64,000 nucleotides of DNA, taken from Sipunculus nudus (lineage: Eukaryota; Annelida; Sipuncula; Golfingiida; Sipunculidae). Of this stretch, positions 10,626 to 23,461 are shown in pieces. The stretch lies in the NCBI GenBank assembly GCA_026874595.1, contig CM049315.1, positions 14,907,664-14,971,663 of the forward strand, given 5' to 3'. Every line of letters starts with the position of its first letter. Positions within the stretch are counted from its first letter, which is position 1. A model generated the notes under the pieces. That model saw nothing but the letters and a program-made list of their open reading frames with translations. It did not search any database and was not told where the DNA came from. The position numbers and the translations under genes are program-made.

Positions 10626-12781
10626 GTTAGTAATGACAAGTTCATCGCATGGTCGACAGATAGCCCAACCCTAATCCAAAAGATTAAGATAATAACGTTA
10701 AACATAAATTTATAAGGATACCATAACAACCGAATTACAATATCATATTTTATAACTTAGTGCCTCTGCTGCTGAATATTTCTTAATCTTGCTAACGTAT
10801 CTCATCTAAACAAATATATTCTAGTTTATTTCCCGATGGGACGCAACTCAATTGGACACAGCTTGGCAGGCCATACCTAACGGGATGTTTAGGTTTTAGA
10901 CGCATGTTGTACATAAAGCGCGCGACACATAGAATAATGCTATGAGGTAAACAATCCCGTGCGTGTCACACGGTCGTAATACAAGTAGTAAAAAGTTAAC
11001 ACCCAAGGTCAATGCTAGGCACGCTTGCATGATATTGGTCTGGGTCTCAGTGCGTTGTCGAAACAACCGCACATCTTTACAGATAGTGTATAACATGGTA
11101 TTTCTTTTATAGATTACCAAAAGCAGTTAAAAAAATGTATGACAGTTGTGACTGTCAGAGTGTGTGTTTTACTTGCCCACATGAAGCAATTAGGCGTACT
11201 GGGGACAAACCAATTTGCCATGCGAGAAAGGCTACTGAACAAAGCTATCTCCGCAATGTGGTGTTATTTCGACTTCTCTGTCAACGTTTTTTTCTCCAAT
11301 GCCGTGAACTGTTATCTGAAGAGTAAATGTAACAACTCGGAATTAATTTTGTTTATTGAAACAAAAGTTGAAATAATGAATTCATAAGCTTTGTATGTGT
11401 AATGTATTATCAATTTCCCAACAAGAATATCCGTCCTTTCCAAGTATGGGGCTATTTCGATTCAAGGTTTTACCTCCATTTAAGACGAGGTATTACGTTT
11501 TCGCTTGGTTTGTCTAATAGCAAATTTATTTTTAAAAAATCAAAAGGGATTTTTTTTTTACAATTTTATGTAGGTTTTACCATATACCATTGTCAGATAA
11601 AGCAATTTCTTTATCCCGGCCGCGGGCCATTCACTGTCAATTGGGACTAGGGTCATTTACTGTCATTTTGGCCCGCGTTTGTTTTCAAACCATGGAGTAA
11701 GTTTACCATGGCATATATAAACTGTGGAGTACGCAGCAAACTTTGATGAAAACAGTTCATTAATCTATATACGTTTTATACTGTTGAAGGATCTCTTGTG
11801 GTAAGGTGTTTTAAACATAATGTTAATTGGTGAATAAATAATAATCATTTGCAAAATGATCACCAAAAAATTGTGTAATTTGCCTGTAAAATAGTCGATT
11901 ATAATCCCGCGATTTATAATTTCTTGAGTTGTTTTAAACTAATTAAGAGTTTCAAACTTTTATTGCGAGTTAAAGTTTCCATTGAACAATGCTGTACCCA
12001 TTACAATTTTAAAAAAGCAGAACGAGTAATTTAAGAATCGTCTTTATTTTTACGGGAACTGATTATTCTATGAGGGTTAAAGAAAACCAAAATGATATGC
12101 TAGTATAACGTAAAGCTCAAAATATAATCAGACGACCATTGTTTTCTTTATAATAATCAGATTCCAAATAATTTCGAATAGATTGGAGACTGTTATTAAA
12201 CCTTTTTGTCTGGATTCATTTAATTAATCTCTAAATGAGAAAAAATGAATAAATTCCTGTAAAAGAATTCTTCATTTTCGGGACCAGGGTGCATTGTTTG
12301 TTTTGGTAGTTGATGTCGTTAGTTCTACTTAATAGGCACGATTGTTTTGCAACAATGAATTTTGAAATATTTTCTAAGAAAGGAAGCACTTTAACCAAAT
12401 GCATCGCAGGAATACCTTATGTCTCTGAAAAATGAAAGAAAGATTGTAAAAAATAATGATCAAGACACATATTGAAATTACAAAAAAAATGGACATGCTA
12501 AAGGTTAAGGAAAGCGGCTGACAAATATTCTGTTTTGCAGGTTTTAATATGTGAATACGATTTAGTAGCAGGTAGAAAAACCAAATTAAACCAGACACGT
12601 CTGCTTTTAATCCCTGTGTAATTATTTTTCTCCTTGGTCTCCTAAAATATGATTTATAATGACAGGTATTTATACACTTTTAACAGTTTGTACGATTTAC
12701 CAAAAACAAATGCGAAATATAATATGCTACAAGGATATAATGTCAGAATAATTTTGATATGACAGGGTTAGCGAAAAGGCT

Positions 12782-12783
<2 letters not shown>
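10626..12783. other. Non-coding stretch with one GC-palindromic site
   Basis: AT-rich. The arms cgcgggcc (11621-11628) and ggcccgcg (11670-11677) are perfect complements 41 bp apart. Between them lie two direct repeats of the type tcactgtca / ttactgtca. Nothing else is recognised. Confidence 0.5.

Positions 12784-12832
<49 letters not shown>
12784..12832. repeat. (GA)n microsatellite
   Basis: About 24 uninterrupted GA dinucleotides. Confidence 0.97.
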
Positions 12833-12838
<6 letters not shown>

Positions 12839-14629
12839 ACTTTATTTTATTTTTTTGTTTGCCTAAACAATTTCACCATCTATGCAAACGACTTGGGGCA
12901 TTCATGGTAAGAACATGTGAAACGCAGACTACAAAACCGGAGCAAGTGGTTCGTGTTGTTCTGAAAGACAAGACAATCAGACAACTTAGGTTTCGTGTAT
13001 AGATTTACGATTGATCACTTTGATCTAAATAATACTTGCGGTCACTTGTATATTGAGTTGACCAATGGTCACTGTCAAATACAGGAAGAACTTTGGTCAG
13101 ACTTAAGAGCATTTAGTCCTACAAATGGGCAGTCTTGGGGTCACTTTTACACATTGATGTCCTTGGGTCAAAGCCCCGGGTTCCCTTTGGGGTCTTTGGG
13201 ACCAGGAGTAATTATCTGAGCCAGTTAACTGTGTAAGTGCTCGTGAATGTCTCATCGTCATGGAAACCATATTTTGCCGGGATATATCATCTCCAAGTGG
13301 GTTATGTGTAATCAGAAGGGCTGACTATCCGACATAAGTGAAATCAAGTGGCCCGGACTTGATTGCACGGCATTATTAGAAGCCATCCCCGGGCCGGACC
13401 CTCATCGGCCTAGTGTAAATTACGGCTTCATGACGGCTGGTCGAAAATTTCGGACACTCCGCACCATTGTAGCCTTTGTGCACATTTGAAGACGGCGGAA
13501 CATCGTTACCCTGCCGGGGACTAAAACGGGCCTAATCAGGGTGAATTAATCTGATTATTACATGAGCGAGATAATATAAAGATCTTTAACTGAACCACGC
13601 TAGCGGAAAGCGGGATGAAACCCTTAATTAAAAGTTCAACTACCTGTCTTGTTAATTGAATTACTGTAGAAGAGTCTAGCCTGGCTTTTTATTGGAACAA
13701 ATTACGTATTTGTAGTTCTGAAGGTACATTTGTCTTTTAATTGTTACGGCTAATGATTGCAGATGATTGGACCGCAGTAGAGAGAGCATGCGAGTGAAAC
13801 AGTAGAAAATGATAACCAAAGTTCACAGGAGACCCAATATTTCATAAAAGAGTCGTGTCTTTTTTTTTTTATTGTCTGCATTTCAAATGACACATTGATT
13901 GTAACGTTTGATCACAACCGCCATTATTTATGTGACAGGAACGTCGGTTTCCCAGTGTAGTGGCATATTGATAAACATAAAATAAAACAGTGAAAATATA
14001 CACGTAAGGCGTTTCCTAATATGTAAAAATTAAAGTTTCCCCTATCATGTAAATGCCTTTTCATCAAAAACATCTTATGGTCAACCAGATGATCAATTCT
14101 GAACAATCAACCAGAAGACAAATTCTGCTCTGGGGAAAATATTGGGCCGAACCGATATGGGTGGCGCACATGCTCCGCGTTCCGAGCGTTCTCTAGAAAA
14201 GCAAACTTCACTAGGTTCACTACCTGTACGGTTCGTACTGTAACCACCATGATCAAAACGCAGATTAAAATTATAACATATTTTTTATAATAGTTGAATA
14301 CTCTATACTGGTATTCGATGTGATCTCTTATGCAAGGCTCAGTTAATCAGCAGTTGTTTGATATTCAAACGGATATAAAAAATGCGTAACACCAAAAAAG
14401 AATGGCCACGAATCAAACAACTCTAATTTCTATGTTGTCGACATTTGATATTGAGTAACTGCAAGTGACAGGTTGTTATTGTCATTCAAATAACACAACT
14501 GAAAAATACAAACAGCAGTCTTAATGCTAGCATTGAATATTTAGTTATCTGTACAAATATCTGACAAAAAATATATTATTTCAAATCATTACAATATCTT
14601 TAAATGTATTTGACTGGTCTTTAATTTGT
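12833..14629. other. Non-coding stretch before the SINE
   Basis: Contains an 11-nt T-run at 13860-13870. No exon or element is recognised. Confidence 0.5.
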
Positions 14630-14642
14630 AAAACTTTATAAA

Positions 14643-15009
14643 ATCCACCGGCTACTGTGGCTCACGGGTAGAGCACAGGAATTAAAGCCGGGAGATCGTG
14701 AGTTCGAATCTCAGCCAAGGCAGTAGATTTTTCACGGTCGGCCCCCACACAGAGTGAGCGCTTTACAGGCTTAATAGGAAGGCCGTACCCAAACGAGTGC
14801 GCCATTTGGAACGATTGGGGACGATTACGCACCCAGGGCCAGCAGGTGCAGTTGTCACCGGTCCTGGTTGACACCAGGATATAAAAAGTGAGGATACTGC
14901 TCTGTCACGTAATCGGAAACCGGAATAGAATGCTGCAGATGTACATATACTTTGTTAAGTTAGCATTAAAAAATGGAGGCGGTTACCTCCGACAAAAAAA
15001 TTAAAAAAA
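14643..15009 (+). mobile_element. tRNA-derived SINE, full length
   Basis: The head has both RNA polymerase III internal promoter boxes: an A-box-like tggctcacgggtagag near 14657 and a B-box-like gagttcgaatctca near 14699, at tRNA spacing. A body of about 290 bp unrelated to tRNA follows, with a small hairpin (ggaggcggttacctcc) just before an A-rich tail that ends near 15009. A 13-bp direct repeat (aaaactttataaa) flanks it at 14630-14642 and 15010-15022, the hallmark of LINE-mediated retroposition. The head no longer folds as a perfect tRNA, so it is not a functional tRNA gene. The open frame on the opposite strand (14662-14874) is a shadow of the element. The partner LINE is not in the window. 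Confidence 0.85.
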
Positions 15010-15022
15010 AAAACTTTATAAA

Positions 15023-18000
15023 TATAGGCAGTTGATATATCGCAGGGACAGGGTATGTATGAAATCTTGTCCTTATATTACCTTAAATTACATTTTATTG
15101 TCTGGAAATAACTCGCATACATGTGGAAAATTCAAAAATATGATGATATTTTGTTTATATTTTAGAGGTGCCATTTAAAGTGCCATTTAAACATTTAATT
15201 CACCATCAGTACGATACAGGCATTTCGAACACCAGTATCTAGGTTTATTCAAAAATAAAACCCCCCTACCTCCTCCTTATCACTTTCGTAAAAAAAGGTT
15301 CGTAAACCAAGAATAAAAAACTCTGGCCTTAGATAATTCTTTACCATTTTGATACAAGACATTTTTTATTCCGTTTATTGGGGTTAAGGGACGCCCGTGT
15401 CATGCAGCTCAGCTGTAAACCGCGTTGGTGAAACGTGACACTGTACGAGTTTAATAACAACATGGCAGAGGTTTATTCTGGCTCATTCTACAATTCTTAT
15501 TTGATGCATAATTTAACTCAGAATATTTATGGTATAGTGTTCGTGGCATAGCCTGTATTACACAAGTGACATCCTTGAACAATGTACCCTGAAGAAGGTT
15601 GTGACAACGACATGTCGGTAGTTTGTTAAGCCAGCTCAGATGACTGCCTCCGGTATAGACCCGGCCAGACGGGCACCATAGTCAGGTTGACAACCTTCTT
15701 CCTACAGTAATTAATACTGAATCTCTTTCGGAATTTTAGCCTACTCACTGTGCCGGGCAAGTTCCTGCATTTATCTGTCTCCATTAAGTTCGTTCTACAA
15801 ACATTACCTGTCACAAAACGGCTATCACCTGACACTTAAACGACCGCCATGATCGTTTGTGTTCGGCGATTGAGTGAAAAATAAACTTACCATTGGTAAA
15901 CTAGAGTTTTCCATCTGTTTCTCTGTGAAGAAGGTACTTCTCAAATGAATATGTCATTTCCTCACATGAATAATGCAATGCTTTTTTATGAACACAGTTA
16001 ACTTGCTTTTGGCAAGTCCCGGTATATTACCAAGATCTTGCTCAAACTGTAGCTTGTGGCGTGTAAATAAAAAAAAAGACAAAAAACTCGGAAAACTAAA
16101 TCTCACCCTTGAGGCTTCTCCTAATACCATTGAATGACGACGGTCTCTACGGTAAAGAATTTTTTTTTCAGAATAGCCTTACACTTTTAAGAAGCTGACG
16201 TTAACTTTTTGAAGTCCAGTAAGTGCTTTGGCGCTAGAACTTTAGGTTATTACCGTCAGAACGTTTGCTTGTTTGACGCCGCAGTGTCACTGGGGATAGA
16301 GTAGTTGTTTTGATCTTTAAAATGATACTAAACAAAGTTCAAACACTTCCGTTTCCTATTTCCACAACACTCTATCTTTACTGTTGCCCTTATAAACGTG
16401 ACGCTACATTTCTTCATCTGAAAAGAGATTCGTTTCTGAAGCAGATGAATAGTGGAACCAGTGCAACACATGTTTGAAATACAAAAGAAACATCTCAGGA
16501 TTCATCGGGCTCTATAATTCAGCGATGTCACTCACGATAACTAAACCATAACTCAGTGATTCATTGTAAACTGTAAATTCGATTATTCGCTTGGCCACCC
16601 ATAAAGCTTTAAACCTAGGCACTAAAGTGACGGCATCAGACACTGATGATGTCTTTATGTGTGGTTGCATTGAAGTTGGGAGTGCAAATCTCTGCTTCCC
16701 TGTCGAGGTCAGTTTACTTCATTACTGTTTGTTTCATATAAGTAGTTTTCAGACTCCGTGTGTGTTATCAGTTCGAGAAAAGTTTCCTCTTTTTTAATAT
16801 CGCTTATGATGTAATTTATGTTAAAGACCGTTTTTAAATAGTACGTGCTTCACGAACAATTTGATTTAAAGAAAGGTGTATTTGCTTTGCTTTATGCCAC
16901 GCAAAGAGCATTTTACCAGTATTTTAATACAATTATTATTCGTACAACCATGATTTATATTTGCACACAATTAAGTGCTGCACCATTGAGAATAATGTTC
17001 TTGTGAGAGAATGATTCTATATCTATACAAATGTACTACACAAGTAGCTTTATTTACCAGCTTGTCACAAAAAGTCTAAAAATCGTCAAAGGTTGATGTA
17101 AATGATGAATAAGTTTCCATTTGACTTTTCTATAAAAAAAAATCAGGCGTACGTTAATTAATACAGAGACAGACAGAGATAGTAAGAAACTGAGTGGGAT
17201 GTCTGAAGGCTGCAAACATTTGATCACACGGTGGGTTGAGAGATAATCAGGTAATATAAGAGGAGAGGCACATTAAGAGTACCGGTTTCTAAATATGTTT
17301 TGGAAAGCCGCTTAGAAAGGGTATAATACAAATTATTAGGGAAGAACATTATTATGTTTGAGTAAAATTATGGAATCTTAAATAATATTCTGGACACAGT
17401 TGTGTCAAATCGTAAAATTAACAATATTCCCAAAAATATACGGTGATACTCTTGCAGATTATATTATGCAGTAACGTATTCTGATCTTACATACCATCTG
17501 TAAAGACATAAAGCAAATGTAAATCCAACTGCTGTTCCGTTCAGATATTAACTTAAGGATAATACAATAACAGATATAAAAATGCAGCTGGCACGGTTTA
17601 TCGATTACTCTATGCCGCTTGAACGTTTTACTCTCGCTGCCATCGAGAGGAACAACACCATGAATATCACTACGTAATGATATACATAAAATACTACAGA
17701 GATAATTCTTAGTGTATTGTACTGAGGAATCAAAGAGTGCAAAAAGTTTTTTTTTCCTTCAGACAAACCAGGTGCACCGGAAATACCTGTTCTGTTTACT
17801 TTATTACCTTATTGTTGTAAATGTGGTTGAAAAACACCCGCACCTGTTCCAGTTCTTATATTACTAGTTGTCTTCATCAATGTGATGTCTACACTGTGTT
17901 CTTAATTACTTTGTCTGCTGGTAATCTATTTTTCTATTCGATTTTATCATGTTGTATCTCATTTTCAAACTTTTTTTTAATTATCAAATGTATTTTTTGT

Positions 18001-18918
18001 GTTGAGTGCTCAGAGCTACCCTATTTGATAAATTAGTAAGTCCTTTATTATACTTAATAAATAAAAATAAATGTGACTCGCAGGGCAGTCACTGGATTTT
18101 ACAACTTTTATAGGAAACTGCCTCCGTCATGCAATATCCTTTAATAGAAATATCGATATACTATAGTTATCGTGTTAATCCTCGACTGATGATAATTAAA
18201 CGTCCCAAAGCGATAAACCTTACTGATTTTCTGACAACGGAGGACAAATAGGACGTTATAATCAGTTTTCATAAATACAAAAATAAAGTGTGTAAGCATT
18301 TTTTTCCGGAGAGGAGCGGGCTCAAGTCCATGTTAAACCGACAGCGGGCATGATGTTGCGGGGGGGTCCGATCAGTGCAGTGTACGAATTGACCAAAGTG
18401 CTGATTTAGGAGCCCGGCATGTCGTCTCACTGGCCTGGATTATAGAAAGAGTCAAGACCGCCGCCTAAGAGTGATTATTACTATATTTGGATCGTTAAGT
18501 GGAGATTTACCGTTACCGAAGTACTGTCTTGCTCTGTGTGGCTCTCGGAGGTCTCACAGCAAGGCAACCACTCAGGTCGTGTACGTCCACTCGTGGCCCG
18601 TTATCCTATAGTTGGTGTCAAAAAGCAGTGTAACGATACCCTCACTATATGTTTTGTTTATTTACTCCGCCCTAACCACTCATGTTGAGAGAGGTTAGGG
18701 AAAAACAGACTGATATAGCACTCTGCAGTGTTGCATTTTGCCACAATACAGGTCGTCTGGCTGCGGTAAAACATATGTATGAAGAAAAAATTTAGTTGAT
18801 AGTATATTTATAGTCATATACACAACAATAGTTAAAAGGACTATGTATTGAAATTCGATGGTCTGTTAATAAATAGTAACTAAAATTGGGCTGAATATAA
18901 ATATATCAAAACTACAAA
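15023..18918. other. Long non-coding stretch
   Basis: About 3.9 kb without a recognisable exon or transposon. A GC-richer patch lies at about 18310-18690, with several CpGs and a (G)7 run near 18361. Its function cannot be inferred from sequence alone. Confidence 0.5.
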
Positions 18919-19265
18919 TCTATATACTATTAAAATTGTCCTGTCTATTCGTTTGTTTGTCCATGAACTCGAGCAGGAACGGGCCATATCAGCGTCAGTC
19001 AGATGCCCTAACTTACAGAATGCACACCAACTTGGCCCTTCCGCTTGCACAGAATTGAATTCCCGGCAACATCACAGCCAACATCTGTCGCCCAACATCA
19101 CATCGCTTTCAACCTCGCCAGTGCTAACCTTCACCATGGCCTATTACCATATAGACATAAATAATTGGTTGCTTATCGACCACCATACATTTTGCCTGCG
19201 GGTGCCCCGCTGCAGACTGGCATGTATTTGGCGTGCTTGTTATTGCCGCGGCTTACCAAGGCTTA
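18919..19265 (+). mobile_element. Helitron-like 5' end and non-autonomous body (3' end unresolved)
   Basis: The segment begins after an A with TC (tctatatactattaaaatt) and then a CTGT/GTTTGTTTGTCC-rich run and aactcgagcaggaacgg. Helitrons insert between A and T without duplicating the target and start with TC; the T-rich word followed by an 'aactcgag..aacgg' block is common at their animal 5' ends. I see a short GC hairpin (gcgggtgccccgc) near 19198 but no convincing CTRR terminus, so the right boundary is a guess. There is no Rep/helicase coding. The 105-codon open frame (18953-19270) crosses this non-coding body and is not taken as a gene. Confidence 0.4.
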
Positions 19266-19573
19266 AATAACACCACATGTTGCGCTTTTATTTTTTTTAA
19301 TAAATACTTCTTCGTCATACATCTTTGTGAAAGTTCCGCATTATTTGGCATTTAGAAAATTTTGGACTTTAACATGCAGCATTGAAGTTCGACATTGAAA
19401 TATATTTACACATTTATATATTTTCAGTTTATCTGATATTTAAAAAAAATACCGAACTTTTATGTGTATCTATTATCTGTGTATCCCTTTCCTATCCCTT
19501 AACAGGAATCCTACGCTTAGCTAAAGTGTTTTACATAGAATTTCAATGTACATATCTATTTTTTTTTATAATG

Positions 19574-19575
<2 letters not shown>

Positions 19576-19615
<40 letters not shown>
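19576..19615. repeat. (TA)n microsatellite
   Basis: About 20 TA units, uninterrupted. Confidence 0.97.
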
Positions 19616-19619
<4 letters not shown>

Positions 19620-19758
19620 ATTGGTATATATAAGAAATAATAAGCATAGACATATGTTTGCTGTCTAGTCTTTATTTCTGACAAAGATGCAATATTTTAG
19701 CCGACTAACACTTTTATGATACCATTGCACTTTGTGCGTGCAGGACCGAAACCCTTAA

Positions 19759-20316
19759 GCCTGTATCTCGTTGGGCTGCGACAGCTTGCAACAAATTGCG
19801 AAAGGCATTCGCAAGAAAGCTTCAAACGTGTCTTATAACATTTGCGGCGGTAATCAATTTCCTCGCGCAGTTCGTAAAGTGTCGCCCCTTGTCGCAGAAA
19901 TTTTGAACATGTTCAACAAATGCGCGAGATAATTTTTTTCTCAAAATAGTCGAAGATGTGTCGCTGGTGTCGCACCCGTCTGGAACTTCCAAAGTCAGTT
20001 TCCATGAGTAAGGAAGTGTGAGAACTGCGAGACAACTCTGTTAGGGGTTTGCGACCTATGCAACTACAATGTGAATATTTGAATATAAATATGAGAATCT
20101 GACAATCTGGGCGCGAATATTTCACAAATGGTGTGCGAATGTCCTGCAAACATCGCACAACATTCGCTCGACGGGTTTTCGAACTACAGCCGAATTTAGG
20201 GCCAAATAATCGTGCGATGTACGCTATCGTATTGTAAGTACAATTCAGTGTGATTGCAAGAGCAAATGTGTTTCTCCAACTAGTCGCAAGCTGTCGCAGC
20301 CCAGTAAGATACTACC
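19759..20316. mobile_element. TTAA-flanked MITE, 558 bp
   Basis: Inverted ends of about 34 bp: both share tgggctgcgacagcttgc (19772-19789 and its complement near 20285-20302) and, further out, gtatct, with a few mismatches. Both sides are bordered by TTAA (19755-19758 and 20317-20320), which is the target duplication of piggyBac and Kolobok elements. The interior is crowded with TGCGA/TCGCA words on both strands, probably transposase-binding motifs, and has no coding capacity. The ends do not begin with CCC as in canonical piggyBac, so I leave the superfamily open. The 81-codon frame on the minus strand (19913-20158) is not a gene. Confidence 0.75.
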
Positions 20317-20320
20317 TTAA

Positions 20321-23300
20321 AATTAAACTTTTGTACTTATAATTTTTATGTAATTTAACTTATTACTCCGCCCCTACTGCAACAGAATATATATCCCGGT
20401 TCACTGCGTTGTTAATATTTGTATTTGCCCCGCATTATCAAAATAACAATAGAAATGACACAAATGCTAGACCGATGTATCTAGAGGGATAAGTCGAGGT
20501 AATTTAGCTATGAACTGTCAAATCAAATGTCTTGCGAATGTTATGTGGAAAGGCCATTTAAGGACTCCCCAATTCAAGGACGCACACGAGAGAAGACAAC
20601 CGTTATCAGCTGGCTGCAACAATGCTATTGCATCTGTTTTGTGAATGCATCAAAGTCCCTCTTTAAGTAATCCTTTAAGTGCCTAATCTTGCAAAAACAG
20701 AGGCAGTAAAAGTTTAGGTGAAGTATGAACTATTGGAAAAGTAAGTGTTAATATATGTAACATGTCGCTTTTGTCATGAGATAAAGCCCAGGAAAAGGTG
20801 TAATGCATTAAGACAATTGTCATTCTTCAAGGTCTGAGTAGTGCATGATTGAGTGGAGTGCGGGACCTGCTTCAGGGATTCCTTTCGCAGACTCCCAAAG
20901 GACGCAGGCTGAGCTAATCTGACATATAATCCCTGTCCCTGGAGGAAAGAAGTCTGACTGAGTTGAATTTAGAGCAACCGACCAAGCTTTCTTTGTCTGT
21001 ATAGTCAACAGATAAAACTCTGCTTCCTTAAGATGCCCCTCGCTTCCTCTTTTCTTTAATCTATGCTCTCAGCCTGTTCAGATTTCTAATTTGTCACGAC
21101 ATAACTTATCTTTCAAACAAGCGGTTTCCGCAGATACAAAAGCTAGACTTCTTTCTGGAAATAAAGCTAAGAAATACAATAGTACCAGAACAAAAGTTCC
21201 CCTTGATTTTATTGTTCTTGGTTTATTCTGGCTTCATGTGTTTATAAGAATCAATAATGGAAAACGTGTGTTCCATGTTCCCCATCAGACTTTCATTGAT
21301 ATTTTTTCGATGGGGAATTCCTTGCTCATTGCAGTCAAAATTCCGAATGATGATGAAGGCAGTTGAAATTGTATATTATTTGAGTTTATGGAGATCACTG
21401 TATTATGGCTGCTTTGCGAAGCTGTAAAAGACGATGAAACGTATTTATCTAAAGATTAGTAGCATATACTACAACCACATGACCACCATGCTTTGACAAA
21501 TTGTTTTCCCCCAGTAGTGATAATGATAAGTTTAAGCAAATTCAATATTCAACAATATTTGTAAATATTCAGTTGAACGTATTCAATCTTGGTTCATCCA
21601 ACCAATTTGAAATTTTACAAAAAGGTGCATAATTGCGTTGAAATTTGGCAATAAGTGGAAATTAAATGCCAGGGGAAATTGATTGTGTTGATGAAATTGT
21701 GTATTAAGCATACCACTAGATTATTTTTTATTCTTGTAAGCTTTTTGTTTGATTTTGAAGGTCTACTTGACCCTTAGCTACAAACGCCTCTTAATTGAGA
21801 CTGTTTCATTGTCAACAATGAATAATTTATAATCAATCTTATGCAAAAAGAAAATAAAATAAACAAAGTTGGTTATATTTGCCACAGCAGCCAGATGTAA
21901 AGGAAAATAAACAAATGTAACTGTTTCCTGTCTGGATATCACCATCTTGTTTTGATACATTTCAACATGAAAAAAAACATGGACGAGATAACTAATATGA
22001 CGAACAAATTTCTATATGTTTCTTAATGAAAATAAAACAAATATTATGCTTATGAATGTTTAACAATGTGTGGACAATGGAGAACGCTTATTTGTTTATC
22101 CTATTGCGCTTTCAGTATCCCCACAATAGCGTAATTCCGTGTCAAATATTACAAATCTCATAGTTAACCGTGCATGATTGCTTACTCCATAAACACGTAT
22201 CTGTTCGATGAGTGTTCTAGCTTACGTTATTAGATTTGCTGCGGTGGAGGTATTCAGATTGCTGAAGTCAACAAAAAGGTCCGTATGAGGTTTTAAGAAA
22301 ATGGTTTCTGTGGAATAGGGGTTATTTGATTATGGAACTCCAAGAAAATGATTCCGCTCTGGGATGGTTTAGGTAATATCAGCCCATTAAGTCTGTAATC
22401 GAGAATTACCTTCAATCCTTTAGGGATATCGCAGTATCATATGTATTAAACATTATACGTTTTGAACAAAATTGACGTTGTTGAATTACAAACTTCATTA
22501 AAGAAAGATGAAACTAGCATGTAGTAGTTCCTACCTGTCTATCCGCTTGGCTGCAGGGAGTGTGGTGAGGAGTTGTCGTAAGACATTTCCTACACGACGA
22601 GTGGGCGACCAAAAATTTATCCACTGGAGTGGACTTTGTTGTTCAACTCGCGTAGACCGAGTTCATGTGTGACGGGGCGTCTTGGCGGCACGCCGATTAT
22701 TATGGGATAAATTCACTGTGATCACGTGGGACCGGAGGAACACTAGACGGAAACTGTCAAGCACGAGATATCGATCCCTTATCGCTGTAGGCACCGTGAA
22801 ATCGCGCCTCTTCTAATTGCCACCCGTTGAGTACGATGGTGTGCTGGGGACTCAATAGGAAGTTAGGCAATAGGGGGATGGCTAGTTACTAATGTAGATA
22901 TGGTCGACAGCAAGGGGGATGGCTGGAGACATTATACACCCATGACGCGCGCCTAGTCCTCAGCCAAGGCGAGGCCCCTCCACGATAATGGACCCCTTGT
23001 ATATCTTCACTCCATGCCGTCCAATTAAACATCGTGTATTAGGGATTATTAACGGCTGCGCCACAGTCCTAAAATGTGTTTCCAGCTGAAATTGAGGAGC
23101 TGGTAACATAAATCAGATCTTCTTATTTCTTGAACTGTCACAGAACTGGACCATTAGATATTGGAAAATTACGAACTTTTAACTCTGCTTTTTACTGCAT
23201 TTAAAAGCAAACTACCATACAAGAAGAATTGTTTTGTGTCATAATAGAAAACATTAAACACCATTACTTCCTCAAGCTCTAAAATTCATTCATAGGTGTC

Positions 23301-23394
23301 TTCTTGTCCTATTGCCTTGTTTAAAAGACACAAGTTGATGCTATGACTAAAAAAATCAGCTTTTTTTCAGAAGCAGTTGCAAGGTTACTAAATG

Positions 23395-23397
<3 letters not shown>
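20321..23397. other. Non-coding stretch with a GC-richer patch
   Basis: AT-rich except for about 22500-23010, which is richer in CpG and contains two copies of gggggatggct 41 bp apart (22873 and 22914). That patch may be the remains of a transposable element. No frame or terminal repeat identifies it. Confidence 0.45.
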
Positions 23398-23460
<63 letters not shown>

Positions 23461-23461
23461 A
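23398..23461. repeat. (TA)n microsatellite with one CA interruption
   Basis: About 32 dinucleotide units, interrupted once by a C (tatacatata). Confidence 0.97.

Noticed and set aside
14643-14720. A functional tRNA gene
   Set aside because: The A and B boxes are present but the acceptor stem is not complementary, and the sequence continues into a SINE body with a tail and target duplication.
18953-19270. 105-codon plus-strand frame
   Set aside because: It overlaps the Helitron-like non-coding body and resembles no protein.
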